19,006 nt of DNA from Bacteroidales bacterium (GCA_020353115.1 CP070687.1:2317927-2336932); one strand, 5' to 3'; shown: positions 7,896-15,647, counted from the stretch's first letter. The notes: a model not told the origin generated them from the letters alone. Translations and numbers: made by a program.

Positions 7896-8735
7896 ATGGA
7901 AAAAGAGAAACATACGATTCTTGTTCCTCATGATTTTACAGAGGTTGCTAATAATGCTCTTGAGCATGCACTAATCATTGCAAAAATAATGGAGAATGAC
8001 ATTTCCATTATCCATGTAGTAAAAGATGAGAAGGAGATCAATAAAGCAACGGAAAAAGCCAATGAAGTGGCTGAAAAATTCTTTAAAGAACATTTTCACC
8101 AGCCTAATGTGATTGTTCGTGAAGGGAGTATTTTCTCCACCATTGGCGAGGTTTCCAAAGAGATAAATGCAAACCTCGTAATCATGGGAACACATGGTAT
8201 GAAAGGGATGCAAAAACTAACAGGAAGCTGGGCCCTTAAAGTAATTGTCAGTTCTCCGGTTCCATTCATTATTGTGCAGGCTCCACCGCTTCATAAGAAA
8301 TTCGAAAAAATCGTTTTCCCAATTGATTTCAGATTGGAAAACAAGGAAAAACATCATTGGGTACACTACCTGTCAAAATATTACAAAGCCAAATTCCATA
8401 TCATTAAACAGGAAGTAAAAGATAAAACCTTTAAGCACCGGGTCCAATCAAATCTTACTTTTGCAAAGAAATTCTTTGACGGGAAAGAGATAGATTACGA
8501 GATCCATACCGCTCCCTCGAAATCCAAATTTTCCACAGAAACGATCAATTTTGCCAAGAAAATAGATGCAGACCTTATCCTGATCATGACTACTAGGGAT
8601 ATAACCCTGGCTGATTATGCATTGGGGGCAAATGAACAACAAATCATATGTAACAGTGCGAAAATCCCCGTAATGTGTATCAATCCCAGATCGGACCTGA
8701 GAAAATCGCAGGGATTCGCAGCAATGAGCGGATAA
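7896..8735 (+). CDS. Tandem universal stress protein (UspA family)
   Basis: A 279-residue cytosolic protein with two Usp folds. Domain 1 (about 5-130) opens with TILVPHDFTEVANNALEHA and has the nucleotide-binding loop at residues 98-111 (GTHGMKGMQKLTGS). This is close to the G-x2-G-x9-G-S motif of ATP-binding Usp proteins but one residue shorter. Domain 2 (about 138-270) opens with KIVFPIDFRLE and has a degenerate loop (MTTRDITLADYALGANEQQ) without the glycine motif, so only the first half is likely to bind nucleotide. Usp proteins are stress-induced and of diverse function, and some actinobacterial members bind cAMP. Its divergent position beside an adenylate cyclase makes that worth testing here, but the link is inference. 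ATG start at 7896; an intrinsic terminator follows at 8770-8800. Confidence 0.92.
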   Translation: MEKEKHTILVPHDFTEVANNALEHALIIAKIMENDISIIHVVKDEKEINKATEKANEVAEKFFKEHFHQPNVIVREGSIFSTIGEVSKEINANLVIMGTHGMKGMQKLTGSWALKVIVSSPVPFIIVQAPPLHKKFEKIVFPIDFRLENKEKHHWVHYLSKYYKAKFHIIKQEVKDKTFKHRVQSNLTFAKKFFDGKEIDYEIHTAPSKSKFSTETINFAKKIDADLILIMTTRDITLADYALGANEQQIICNSAKIPVMCINPRSDLRKSQGFAAMSG

Positions 8736-8769
8736 AGTAAAAACCTCTTTGCAAAATTTCCACACTGAT

Positions 8770-8800
8770 AAACAAGGATGACCGTTATCCTTGTTTTTTT
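8770..8800 (+). terminator. Intrinsic terminator after the UspA gene, abutting rdgB
   Basis: A perfect 10-base stem (8770-8779 with 8787-8796, AAACAAGGAT/ATCCTTGTTT) around a 7-base loop, followed by a run of T to 8800. It lies 34 bases after the UspA stop and 8 bases before the rdgB ATG. The closeness to rdgB means it could also affect rdgB expression. Confidence 0.75.
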
Positions 8801-8808
8801 ATACCAAA

Positions 8809-9384
8809 ATGTTACTGGTTTTCGCCACAAATAACAGAAATAAATTCAATGAAATCCGGGATTTGCTGGGCGGAGATTTCAAGCTCCTGTCTCTGGATGA
8901 TATTGGCTGTCCTGATGAAATTCCCGAAATTCATACCACACTTGAAGCGAATGCATCCGGAAAAGCCTGGTACATATTTCAAAGATACGGTTACAATGCC
9001 TTTGCCGATGATACCGGCCTGGAAATAGATGCTCTGAATGGTGAACCGGGGGTCTACTCTGCCCGATATGCCGGAAATACAAAAAATTCGGAAAAAAATA
9101 TGAACAAAGTCCTCAGGAAACTTCATGGAATAACCAACAGAAAAGCACAATTCAGAACCGTGATTTCACTGGTTCAGGAAGGGAAAGAGATTATTTTTGA
9201 AGGAATTGTAAAGGGGACGATCCTGAACACGAAAAGAGGGAAATCCGGTTTCGGGTACGATCCGATTTTTTTACCCGAAGGGTCTGATAAGACGTTTGCC
9301 GAAATGAACCTGTCTGAAAAGAACAGGATTTCTCACAGGGCTGTTGCATTCCGGAAATTAATAGAATATTTAACGGAAAAATAA
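8809..9384 (+). CDS. rdgB: Non-canonical purine NTP pyrophosphatase (RdgB/HAM1)
   Basis: This cytosolic housecleaning enzyme hydrolyses dITP, ITP and XTP to monophosphates so that deaminated purines do not enter nucleic acids. From the ATG at 8809 the protein is 191 residues and opens with the family's MLLVFATNNRNKFNE. A TTG further upstream at 8791 lies inside the terminator stem, so it is rejected as the start. Motifs: FADDTGLEIDALNG (residues 65-78, containing the catalytic acidic residues), GVYSARYAG (81-89), then the GKSGFGYDPIFLP loop and the SHRAVAFRKL helix at the C-terminus. Length and motif order are normal for the family. The gene follows the UspA terminator and precedes porZ by 92 bases; the hairpin next to its start codon may matter for its expression. 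Confidence 0.95.
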   Translation: MLLVFATNNRNKFNEIRDLLGGDFKLLSLDDIGCPDEIPEIHTTLEANASGKAWYIFQRYGYNAFADDTGLEIDALNGEPGVYSARYAGNTKNSEKNMNKVLRKLHGITNRKAQFRTVISLVQEGKEIIFEGIVKGTILNTKRGKSGFGYDPIFLPEGSDKTFAEMNLSEKNRISHRAVAFRKLIEYLTEK

Positions 9385-9476
9385 AAAGCGTACGTTTTTA
9401 CATAATAAATCCTGCCCGGATCTGTTTTTGATTTGTAAATTCATTGCCATTTGGCAGCAAATCCTAATAGTTCGTG

Positions 9477-11786
9477 ATGAAAGGCAAATCTATTTACATG
9501 CTTCTACTTTCAATGGTATTGCCATGTTTACTGTATGGACAACTGAAGATCGGTGAATGGAGAGATCATCTTCCCTATTCTCATGGGGAGACTATAACAA
9601 TCGGTGATAAAAAAATCTACTGTGCCTCAAAGAACAGTCTGTTCCTGCTGAATAAGGACGACAACAGCCTTGAAAAACTGTCAAAAGTCAACGGGTTATC
9701 CGATATCGGTATCAGTACCATAAAATACTCATCAGAAAACGATCTCTTATTTATTGCATATACCAATACCAATATTGACCTGGTCCGCGGAAATCAGATC
9801 TTTAATATTTCCGATATCAAAAGAAAATCAATTCCCGGCAATAAAGTCATAAACAATATCTTGTTCATCGACAAGTATGCCTATCTCTCGTGTGGGTTTG
9901 GTATTGTCGTGGTTAATCTTGAAAAACGGGAGATAAAAGATACATATTACATCGGTGAAAACGGATCGCCGATGGAAGTTTTTCAACTCGCACTGAATGG
10001 AAATTACTTATATGCAGCGACAGAAAAAGGGATATTGAAAGCCGATATTAACAGCCCGAATCTTATTTATTATACAGCCTGGACCCGGATTACAGGTATC
10101 CCCGGATCTCAAAATAGATTTAACCGAATTTTATCTTTCAATAACCGGATCTTGGTAAATCGTTCTGATGATCAACTCGTGACCGATACAATCTATCTGT
10201 TTAACGGATCAGCGTGGGAAATATTCGATTCCCGCGATGGTATCAAAAATCTCTCATTTACAGCATATCAGAATAAACTGTTCATTTCCAGCAAAGGGCT
10301 GCTAAGGATCTACAATAATATTATCCAACTGGAACGCGAAATCGACAGTTACATACATGCAGTTCCAAATGCGATGGATGCATTAATGGATGAGGATGGT
10401 GTGGTTTGGATAGCCGATAATTATCTAGGAATCGTTAAACACCCTTCTCCCGGATTGTTTGAGAGCATTTATCCTAATGGACCATTTACCGAGGAAGTAT
10501 CCGATATGGATATTTCCGCCGGGAATTTGCGCCTGGCCGGAGGTGGCAGGGATGCCGGCTGGACGGGGATATTCAACATCGGGAAGATATATACCTACAC
10601 CGATGGAATTTGGGACAACATATTGGACTATTCCATCAGAGATGTTGTTCGTGTATTATCGGATCCGAGTAATCCGGATATTTTTTTTGCAGCATCATGG
10701 GGACATGGATTGCTGGAGTATCATGAAGGAACGCTTGAAAACCATTTTAAGGAGGGTGAGCCATCAACACTCGAAAGTATTATACCAGGAGATGATTATG
10801 TGAGAATCGGCGGAATGGCATTCGATGCCAACCATAACCTCTGGATGACAAATTCCGGAGTCGACAATCCTGTTTCTGTCAGGAAACTGGATGGCACCTG
10901 GAAAAGTTTTCCTTACGGGAACGTGATAAATGCACCGACCATTAGTGATATTATCGTTACCTATTACGATCATAAATGGATTCTTTTACCCCGGGGATTC
11001 GGCCTTTTTGCTTTTGATAATAATGGAACAATTGATGATTTAAATGATGACCGGTACAAAAAGTTTTCGGTCGTTGACCAGGATGGAAATACCATCAATG
11101 ATGTGTATTCAATAGCAGAGGATCTGGATGGAAATATATGGGTCGGGACAAATCAGGGGCCTGTCGTATATTATAGCCCTGAAAACCTGTTTTCAGATCC
11201 GGATTTCAGAGCTCAGCGAATAAAGGTTCCCCGAAACGATGGCAGTGACCTGGCAGATTATCTGCTTGCTACAGAAACAATAACTTCAATAGCCGTTGAT
11301 GGAGCTAACCGTAAATGGATCGGTACCGATGGTGCAGGGGCCTTTCTCTTGTCCGAAGACGGCCTTCAGGAAATCCATAATTTTAACGAAACAAACAGTC
11401 CTCTTCTATCCAATCATATTACAACCATCGCTATTGATCATGAATCGGGTGAGGTCTTTTTCGGAACCGATCAAGGCGTTGTCTCATACCGAAGCACAGC
11501 TACAGAAGGATCTGACGATTTCAGTAATGTATACGTTTTCCCCAATCCGGTACGGGAAGATTATTACGGACCAATAACGATAACCGGTCTTGTTACCGAT
11601 GTCAATGTAAAGATCACCGATATCAGTGGCAATATAGTATACGAAACAACTGCGCTCGGAGGTCAGGCGATATGGGATGGGCGTACCTTCTCAGGAGAAC
11701 GCGTTCACACAGGAGTATATCTAATCTTTTCTACGAATGAGGACGGGTCAAAAACACATGTGACAAAGGTACTCTTCATTCACTAA
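9477..11786 (+). CDS. porZ: Type IX secretion system protein PorZ (two-component-regulator-type propeller)
   Basis: PorZ is part of the cell-surface attachment complex of the type IX secretion system (with PorU, PorV and PorQ), which cleaves the C-terminal signal of cargo and links it to lipopolysaccharide. The 769-residue product starts with a signal peptide (about 1-21, cleavage near YG-Q). The hallmark GEWRDHLPYSHGE opening follows, then many beta-propeller repeats (for example ENDLLFIAYTNTNIDLV, DLDGNIWVGTNQGPVVYY, IDHESGEVFFGTDQGVVSY). The last 85 or so residues form a beta-sandwich similar to T9SS sorting domains (FPNPVREDYYGPITITGL, GGQAIWDGRTFSGERVHTGVYL); in PorZ this domain is retained and does not act as cleavable cargo signal. 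ATG at 9477 is preferred over the GTG just before it. It converges on the soluble cyclase gene. Confidence 0.9.
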   Translation: MKGKSIYMLLLSMVLPCLLYGQLKIGEWRDHLPYSHGETITIGDKKIYCASKNSLFLLNKDDNSLEKLSKVNGLSDIGISTIKYSSENDLLFIAYTNTNIDLVRGNQIFNISDIKRKSIPGNKVINNILFIDKYAYLSCGFGIVVVNLEKREIKDTYYIGENGSPMEVFQLALNGNYLYAATEKGILKADINSPNLIYYTAWTRITGIPGSQNRFNRILSFNNRILVNRSDDQLVTDTIYLFNGSAWEIFDSRDGIKNLSFTAYQNKLFISSKGLLRIYNNIIQLEREIDSYIHAVPNAMDALMDEDGVVWIADNYLGIVKHPSPGLFESIYPNGPFTEEVSDMDISAGNLRLAGGGRDAGWTGIFNIGKIYTYTDGIWDNILDYSIRDVVRVLSDPSNPDIFFAASWGHGLLEYHEGTLENHFKEGEPSTLESIIPGDDYVRIGGMAFDANHNLWMTNSGVDNPVSVRKLDGTWKSFPYGNVINAPTISDIIVTYYDHKWILLPRGFGLFAFDNNGTIDDLNDDRYKKFSVVDQDGNTINDVYSIAEDLDGNIWVGTNQGPVVYYSPENLFSDPDFRAQRIKVPRNDGSDLADYLLATETITSIAVDGANRKWIGTDGAGAFLLSEDGLQEIHNFNETNSPLLSNHITTIAIDHESGEVFFGTDQGVVSYRSTATEGSDDFSNVYVFPNPVREDYYGPITITGLVTDVNVKITDISGNIVYETTALGGQAIWDGRTFSGERVHTGVYLIFSTNEDGSKTHVTKVLFIH

Positions 11787-11853
11787 TTAACGGGTAACTG
11801 ATATTTAACCGGGCGGAACTCGGATAGGATAAATGAAGATCCGGATACCATTC

Positions 11854-13263
11854 TCAATCCTCTGTAATAAGACTTGAGATCCTTTCGATCTGTTTTTGCT
11901 TGTTTACCTCTCTCAGGCTCCGGGCTGTTTTCGTGAAATACTGATGACCGGATATAAATTTCACCTGGAGTTTGTTCCAGTCATTGAGTGTCCCAATTTT
12001 GTTTTGTTCCTTCAACTCCTGGTATAGGGTATTTGAAACCGGGATGAAATCACTTCGCCCGAGATAATCGAGGTCAGAGTCGCATATTATGGCTTCAAGA
12101 AGATTTTGGGGTTGCGGTGGTAATTTCGTAGACATTATGATTTCGCAAATCCTGTCGATCTGTTCGGGAGTGTAGTTATACTTTGGCAACATCTTCTTTG
12201 CCAGCACGGTCCCCTGGTATTCATGGGAATCATAATCAACCGTATGGCCGGCATCATGGAAAAGTCCGGCAGTTTTCAGCATCAGAATATCTTCATCCGA
12301 TACGCCCTCACCCCAACCTATCAGTTCAACTTCGGTTACAACATCCACTGTATGTTTTACATTATGGTAATATAAATAATCTGGTAATTCCTTTTCCAGT
12401 TTATCCAAAATGATCTCCTGAATATCTGTAAACTGAATTAATCCGAATTTAATTCTGAATGCTTTATTCGGAGTAACCCCGTCACCATTTTCCGAGAATT
12501 CAGGTTTCAGCCCTCTAACGATGTACATATCGAGATCGTCCTTATACTTAACCGGCATCTTTCCATAATACTCACATACAAAAAATTCTTTAACGAGTTC
12601 ATATGTCATGACCGAAATAATAATTTTCCCTGCTTCAGAAGCCGATTCTATCCTGGTTGCCGTATTCACTGTATCCCCCTTTAAATCATAGGAAATTTTC
12701 TTCTTACCGGCAACATTTGCGGTTACAGGACCGGTATGGATGCCCAGCTTAAGCTCCCATATTTCCCCGGCTTTCTTTTTGTTCTGCTTTCGGAGCTGAT
12801 TCAGGTATTCCTGCATTTCAATCGCAGCCATTACCACATCAATTGGGTTGGTAATATTTTTTACAGGTATGCCTCCTGCACACATGTAGGAATCGCCAAT
12901 AGTTTTTATCTTTTCGATATTATATTTTTTAACTGTCGAATCGAACTCAAAAAATATCCCATCCAATTCATCCATTATAGCTTCCGAATCCATGGTGTCG
13001 GATATTCGGCTAAAACCGTGAATATCAGCAAATAATACCGTCGCCATTTTGAATTTCAGGGAAGTGGGTCTGGCTTCAAGTTTTCCCTCCAACTCAGCCG
13101 GATCGGGAGAAAGTTTTTCAAGTAAGGTTTTCTTTCGTTCAAGATCCTGTGTTAATTTTTCATTCTCCTTAAGAACTTTTTTAAGCTGTTCTTCCAGATC
13201 CTGATTCTGCTTAGCCAGTTTTGCTATTCGTTTGACGAGTTCTTTTTCCTTATCTTTCTCCAT
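11854..13263 (-). CDS. Soluble class III adenylate cyclase with C-terminal HD domain
   Basis: A 469-residue cytosolic paralogue of the membrane cyclase at 5916-7811, similar over the whole cyclase, HD and tail regions but without signal peptide, Y_Y_Y domain or membrane helix. Residues 1-60 are a charged coiled coil. In the cyclase domain (about 68-250) Asp80 (LFADIHGFS) and Asp124 (KTIGDSYM) bind metal, Lys120 and Asp193 (SYDLKGDT) select adenine, and Asn200/Arg204 complete the active site, so adenylate cyclase activity is well supported. The HD domain (about 297-402) keeps every expected ligand: HNVKHTVDV (His300, His304), HD at 336-337, His347 and Asp395 within a full DSDLD. The HNxxHxxDV pattern is strikingly like class I phosphodiesterases, suggesting that the same chain may hydrolyse cAMP; this is inferred. 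It lies on the opposite strand between porZ and recO. Confidence 0.9.
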   Translation of the reverse strand: MEKDKEKELVKRIAKLAKQNQDLEEQLKKVLKENEKLTQDLERKKTLLEKLSPDPAELEGKLEARPTSLKFKMATVLFADIHGFSRISDTMDSEAIMDELDGIFFEFDSTVKKYNIEKIKTIGDSYMCAGGIPVKNITNPIDVVMAAIEMQEYLNQLRKQNKKKAGEIWELKLGIHTGPVTANVAGKKKISYDLKGDTVNTATRIESASEAGKIIISVMTYELVKEFFVCEYYGKMPVKYKDDLDMYIVRGLKPEFSENGDGVTPNKAFRIKFGLIQFTDIQEIILDKLEKELPDYLYYHNVKHTVDVVTEVELIGWGEGVSDEDILMLKTAGLFHDAGHTVDYDSHEYQGTVLAKKMLPKYNYTPEQIDRICEIIMSTKLPPQPQNLLEAIICDSDLDYLGRSDFIPVSNTLYQELKEQNKIGTLNDWNKLQVKFISGHQYFTKTARSLREVNKQKQIERISSLITED

Positions 13264-13278
13264 TTTAGTACTTGTTTT

Positions 13279-13313
13279 GTGTAAAAATACACTTTTAAAA
13301 AAATTAACCGAAA
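13279..13313 (-). promoter_or_regulatory. Putative promoter and overlapping palindrome of the soluble cyclase-HD gene
   Basis: Minus strand: TTTC (13310-13313), a 20-base spacer, then TATTTTTA (13282-13289), one base from the TAnnTTTG consensus. The geometry equals that upstream of the paralogue. Overlapping it is a perfect GTGTA-N4-TACAC palindrome (13279-13292), 15 bases upstream of the ATG, which could be an operator for a dimeric regulator. The rest of the 196-base divergent spacer up to recO contains a small CGGAT-N5-ATCCG repeat at 13392-13406 and no clear recO promoter. Confidence 0.4.
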
Positions 13314-13459
13314 ATTCAATGTAAGATTTTGACAGATTACCTGTGAAACCTGCGCTTTAACAATTTGATCAGAAATATATGATTTGCGACCCGGATGTTT
13401 GATCCGATTTACTATTTTCGTCAATTAAATGGTCAAGGTCACTGTTTTTTGTATAAAAA

Positions 13460-14185
13460 ATGCTTGCAAAAACAACCGGTATAGTTCTTCACCACATCAA
13501 GTATTCCGATTCCAGTCTGATTGTAACCATCTATACTGAGAAATTCGGACGGAAATCATTTATTATTAATAATGTGAGAGGCAGGGGCTCCTCCCCAAAG
13601 GCAAATATTCTTCAACCGTTATTCCTCCTTGAACTTGATGTATATTTTAAACTCAACCGGGACATCCAGAGAATAAAAGAATTCAAGAATATTGTTCCTT
13701 TCCGTACGATTCCATTCAATGTGATTAAAAGTACCGTTGCCCTTTTCCTGGCAGAAATCCTGTATAAGACTATCCGAGAAGAAGAGAGCAACCATAAACT
13801 CTTTGAATTCCTGTACAATTCCATACAATTCTTTGATATTACTGCAACAGGAATACCGAATTTTCATATTATGTTTTTGTTGCAACTGACAAAATATCTG
13901 GGATTTCAGCCCGATATTAACTATACCAGGCAAAACAGGATCTTTGACCTTCAGAATGGAAATTTTGTCCCGGCCATTCCGTTTCATCCGCATTATATTG
14001 ATGAAAGCTTAAGCAGGATCCTGAATAAAATGCTTCGGATAAACTACAAAAACCTGGATTCAATCAAAATGACATCAGAAGAAAGATACCGGCTGCTTTT
14101 AAAAATCCTGGAATATTATCAATTGCATACAGAAAGTATGGGAGAAATCAAATCGCTGCTTGTCTTAAAAGAAGTATTCCATTAA
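13460..14185 (+). CDS. recO: DNA repair protein RecO
   Basis: RecO acts with RecR (and RecF) to load RecA on gapped DNA coated by single-strand binding protein, and it anneals complementary strands. The 241-residue protein has the N-terminal OB-fold (about 1-80) with the typical opening TTGIVLHHIKYSDSSLIVTIYTEKFGRKSFIINNVRG. An all-helical domain follows, with LLQLTKYLGFQPDI in the middle and the C-terminal LLLKILEYYQLHTESMGEIKSLLVLKEVF seen in Bacteroidota RecO. The four zinc-binding cysteines of many RecO proteins are absent and are replaced by an IFDLQNGNFVPAIPFHPHYI segment, which is normal in this phylum. ATG start at 13460. It is divergent from the soluble cyclase gene. Confidence 0.92.
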   Translation: MLAKTTGIVLHHIKYSDSSLIVTIYTEKFGRKSFIINNVRGRGSSPKANILQPLFLLELDVYFKLNRDIQRIKEFKNIVPFRTIPFNVIKSTVALFLAEILYKTIREEESNHKLFEFLYNSIQFFDITATGIPNFHIMFLLQLTKYLGFQPDINYTRQNRIFDLQNGNFVPAIPFHPHYIDESLSRILNKMLRINYKNLDSIKMTSEERYRLLLKILEYYQLHTESMGEIKSLLVLKEVFH

Positions 14186-14260
14186 TCAACTTAAATCCAT
14201 CATTAGTCAAAAACATTTGCCAAAATACTGCCAGGTCCTCCGTCCTTAGCTATTCCGCCG

Positions 14261-14268
14261 TATCTTTG
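14261..14268 (+). promoter_or_regulatory. Putative -7 promoter element for the aminotransferase-like gene
   Basis: TATCTTTG matches TAnnTTTG exactly, 60 bases upstream of the ATG at 14329. No good TTTG at -33. It suggests the gene is transcribed from its own promoter and not only with recO. Confidence 0.4.
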
Positions 14269-14328
14269 ATTTAGTGTAATACTAGCATTTCGAGAATTAA
14301 TATCGTTGTTTTCTTCCCGGCATTTGAT

Positions 14329-15474
14329 ATGAAGAATCAAAATAGTTTGAATGTTGTCAACACCTTCTTCAACCAGTTAAACAAAAAAGAAGGTAATGAT
14401 TCTTTTCTGAATTTTACTCAGGATTATTCCGAACTGAAATGTCCGGTTGATCTGGTAAAAATTACTATTCCATACATTAAGAAAGATTATAATTTCAAAG
14501 CGCCAGTTGAAGGTGTATTATCCCTTCGTGATAAGATATCCCGAAAGACTGCCCGATTATACTCAAGAGAATATCACCCTGAAAATGAAATCATTATTAC
14601 TGCCGGATCGGATCAGGCTCTCTTTACAACCATTTCAACTTTCATTAATGAAGGAGATGAAGCTGTCATATTTGAGCCTGCAAATTCCCTTTATGGCAAA
14701 GCTGTTGTAGCTTCCGGTGGTATTCCCAAATATATATCTTTAAATCCACCCTATTTTCAGGTCGACTGGGAAGCTGTGCAAAAGATAGTTACTGCCAATA
14801 CAAAACTGATTATCATCAACACACCACATAATCCGTCCGGTTCCATATGGTCTTCTTTCAATATGGAAAAACTTCAGAAAACGATTATGGGAACCAAGAT
14901 AGTAATCCTTAGTAATGAGGAATTTGAACATGTTATTTTCGAGGGTTTTGAACACCAGAGTGTTGCAAGGTTCCCGGAGCTAGCAGACAAGAGCATTATC
15001 GTTTCATCTTTCGCCCATTTATTCAATATCAGTGGATGGAAGATCGGTTATTGTCTGGGACCGGAATCGTTGATGGAGAAAGTCCGGTGGAACCACAGTT
15101 TTCAAGTGAATTCGGTCAATACTCCGTTGCAATATGCTCTCGCTGAATTTCTCAATGCAGATGATAATTACTCCGAGGTGTCAAAAGTGTACCAGGGCAA
15201 AAGGGATTACTTTGTAAACCTGTTCCGGAAAATCGAACTGCCTGTCAGACCATCTTCCGGAACTTTTTTTCAGCTGGTTGATTTTAAAGATGTATCCGAT
15301 GAAAACGATTTGGAAATATCACTTCGGATGTTGAACAGGTTATCTGTGGGTGTAATGCCACTTTCCCTCTATTATCATGAGGGTATTCTTCACAAATTTC
15401 TGCGTTTTAACTTCGCCAAACCGGAACACAAACTTAAGGCCGTAGCAGAAAAACTAAGGAAGTTCATCTCATAA
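14329..15474 (+). CDS. Class I/II aminotransferase-fold protein lacking the PLP lysine (probable pseudoenzyme)
   Basis: A 381-residue, full-length fold-type I protein closest in motif pattern to methionine-aminotransferase-like enzymes. Recognisable: APVEGVLSLRDKIS (58-71), TAGSDQALFTTI (91-102), EGDEAVIFEP (108-117), NTPHNPSG with Asn168, GWKIGYCLGP with Lys238, and LRFNFAK with Arg359. Key cofactor residues are changed: the Schiff-base lysine of the usual SSFGKTYHxTGWK is His230 (SSFAHLFNISGWK), the Asp that binds the pyridine nitrogen is Asn196, and the Tyr that binds O3' is Phe199 (SNEEFEH for SDEVYEH). The GFPDF substrate loop near the N-terminus and the QYAP tyrosine are also lost (Lys57). 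The frame is intact, so loss of catalysis without loss of the gene is the likeliest reading. Function unknown; a binding or scaffold role is possible. It lies 143 bases after recO and 173 before the GH3-family gene, same strand. Confidence 0.85.
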   Translation: MKNQNSLNVVNTFFNQLNKKEGNDSFLNFTQDYSELKCPVDLVKITIPYIKKDYNFKAPVEGVLSLRDKISRKTARLYSREYHPENEIIITAGSDQALFTTISTFINEGDEAVIFEPANSLYGKAVVASGGIPKYISLNPPYFQVDWEAVQKIVTANTKLIIINTPHNPSGSIWSSFNMEKLQKTIMGTKIVILSNEEFEHVIFEGFEHQSVARFPELADKSIIVSSFAHLFNISGWKIGYCLGPESLMEKVRWNHSFQVNSVNTPLQYALAEFLNADDNYSEVSKVYQGKRDYFVNLFRKIELPVRPSSGTFFQLVDFKDVSDENDLEISLRMLNRLSVGVMPLSLYYHEGILHKFLRFNFAKPEHKLKAVAEKLRKFIS

Positions 15475-15603
15475 GTCGAAAAATACTGCTTCTGCTTCCT
15501 TGATTCATTAAATCATTCGCCGTTGAATTTGCATGAATCCATTCATTGTAACGGAAAGTTACCTGCGTAACAAACCGAATTATTAAAAAAAATGATTTAT
15601 CAT

Positions 15604-15611
15604 TACCTTTG
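15604..15611 (+). promoter_or_regulatory. Putative -7 promoter element for the GH3-family gene
   Basis: TACCTTTG matches TAnnTTTG exactly, 36 bases upstream of the ATG at 15648. The -33 position is only AT-rich. No terminator is visible between the preceding gene and this element. Confidence 0.45.
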
Positions 15612-15647
15612 AATAGATCATTTGTTTCATTTGGAATTTCTTAAATA

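Noticed and set aside
8791..8808. Upstream TTG start for rdgB
   Set aside because: It lies within the right arm of the terminator hairpin and adds residues not seen in the family; the ATG at 8809 gives the standard N-terminus.
8448..8830. Minus-strand reading frames opposite the UspA gene and its 3' end
   Set aside because: Antisense shadows of a well-supported gene, with no recognisable family and cysteine/histidine-rich random composition.
9385..9405. A-run, CGTACG palindrome and T-run after rdgB, resembling a terminator
   Set aside because: The arms are offset by an extra base and only a 1-2 bp GC core can form, so it is not a credible intrinsic terminator.
11787..11853. Bidirectional terminator expected between convergent porZ and the soluble cyclase gene
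   Set aside because: I searched the 67 bases by eye and found no stem with a T-tract on either strand.
13392..13406. CGGAT-GTTTG-ATCCG hairpin in the divergent spacer before recO
   Set aside because: Short, without a T-tract and between divergent genes, so neither a terminator nor a clearly supported operator.
13460..14185. RecO without the four zinc cysteines as a damaged gene
   Set aside because: Loss of these cysteines is usual in Bacteroidota RecO and all other family features are intact.
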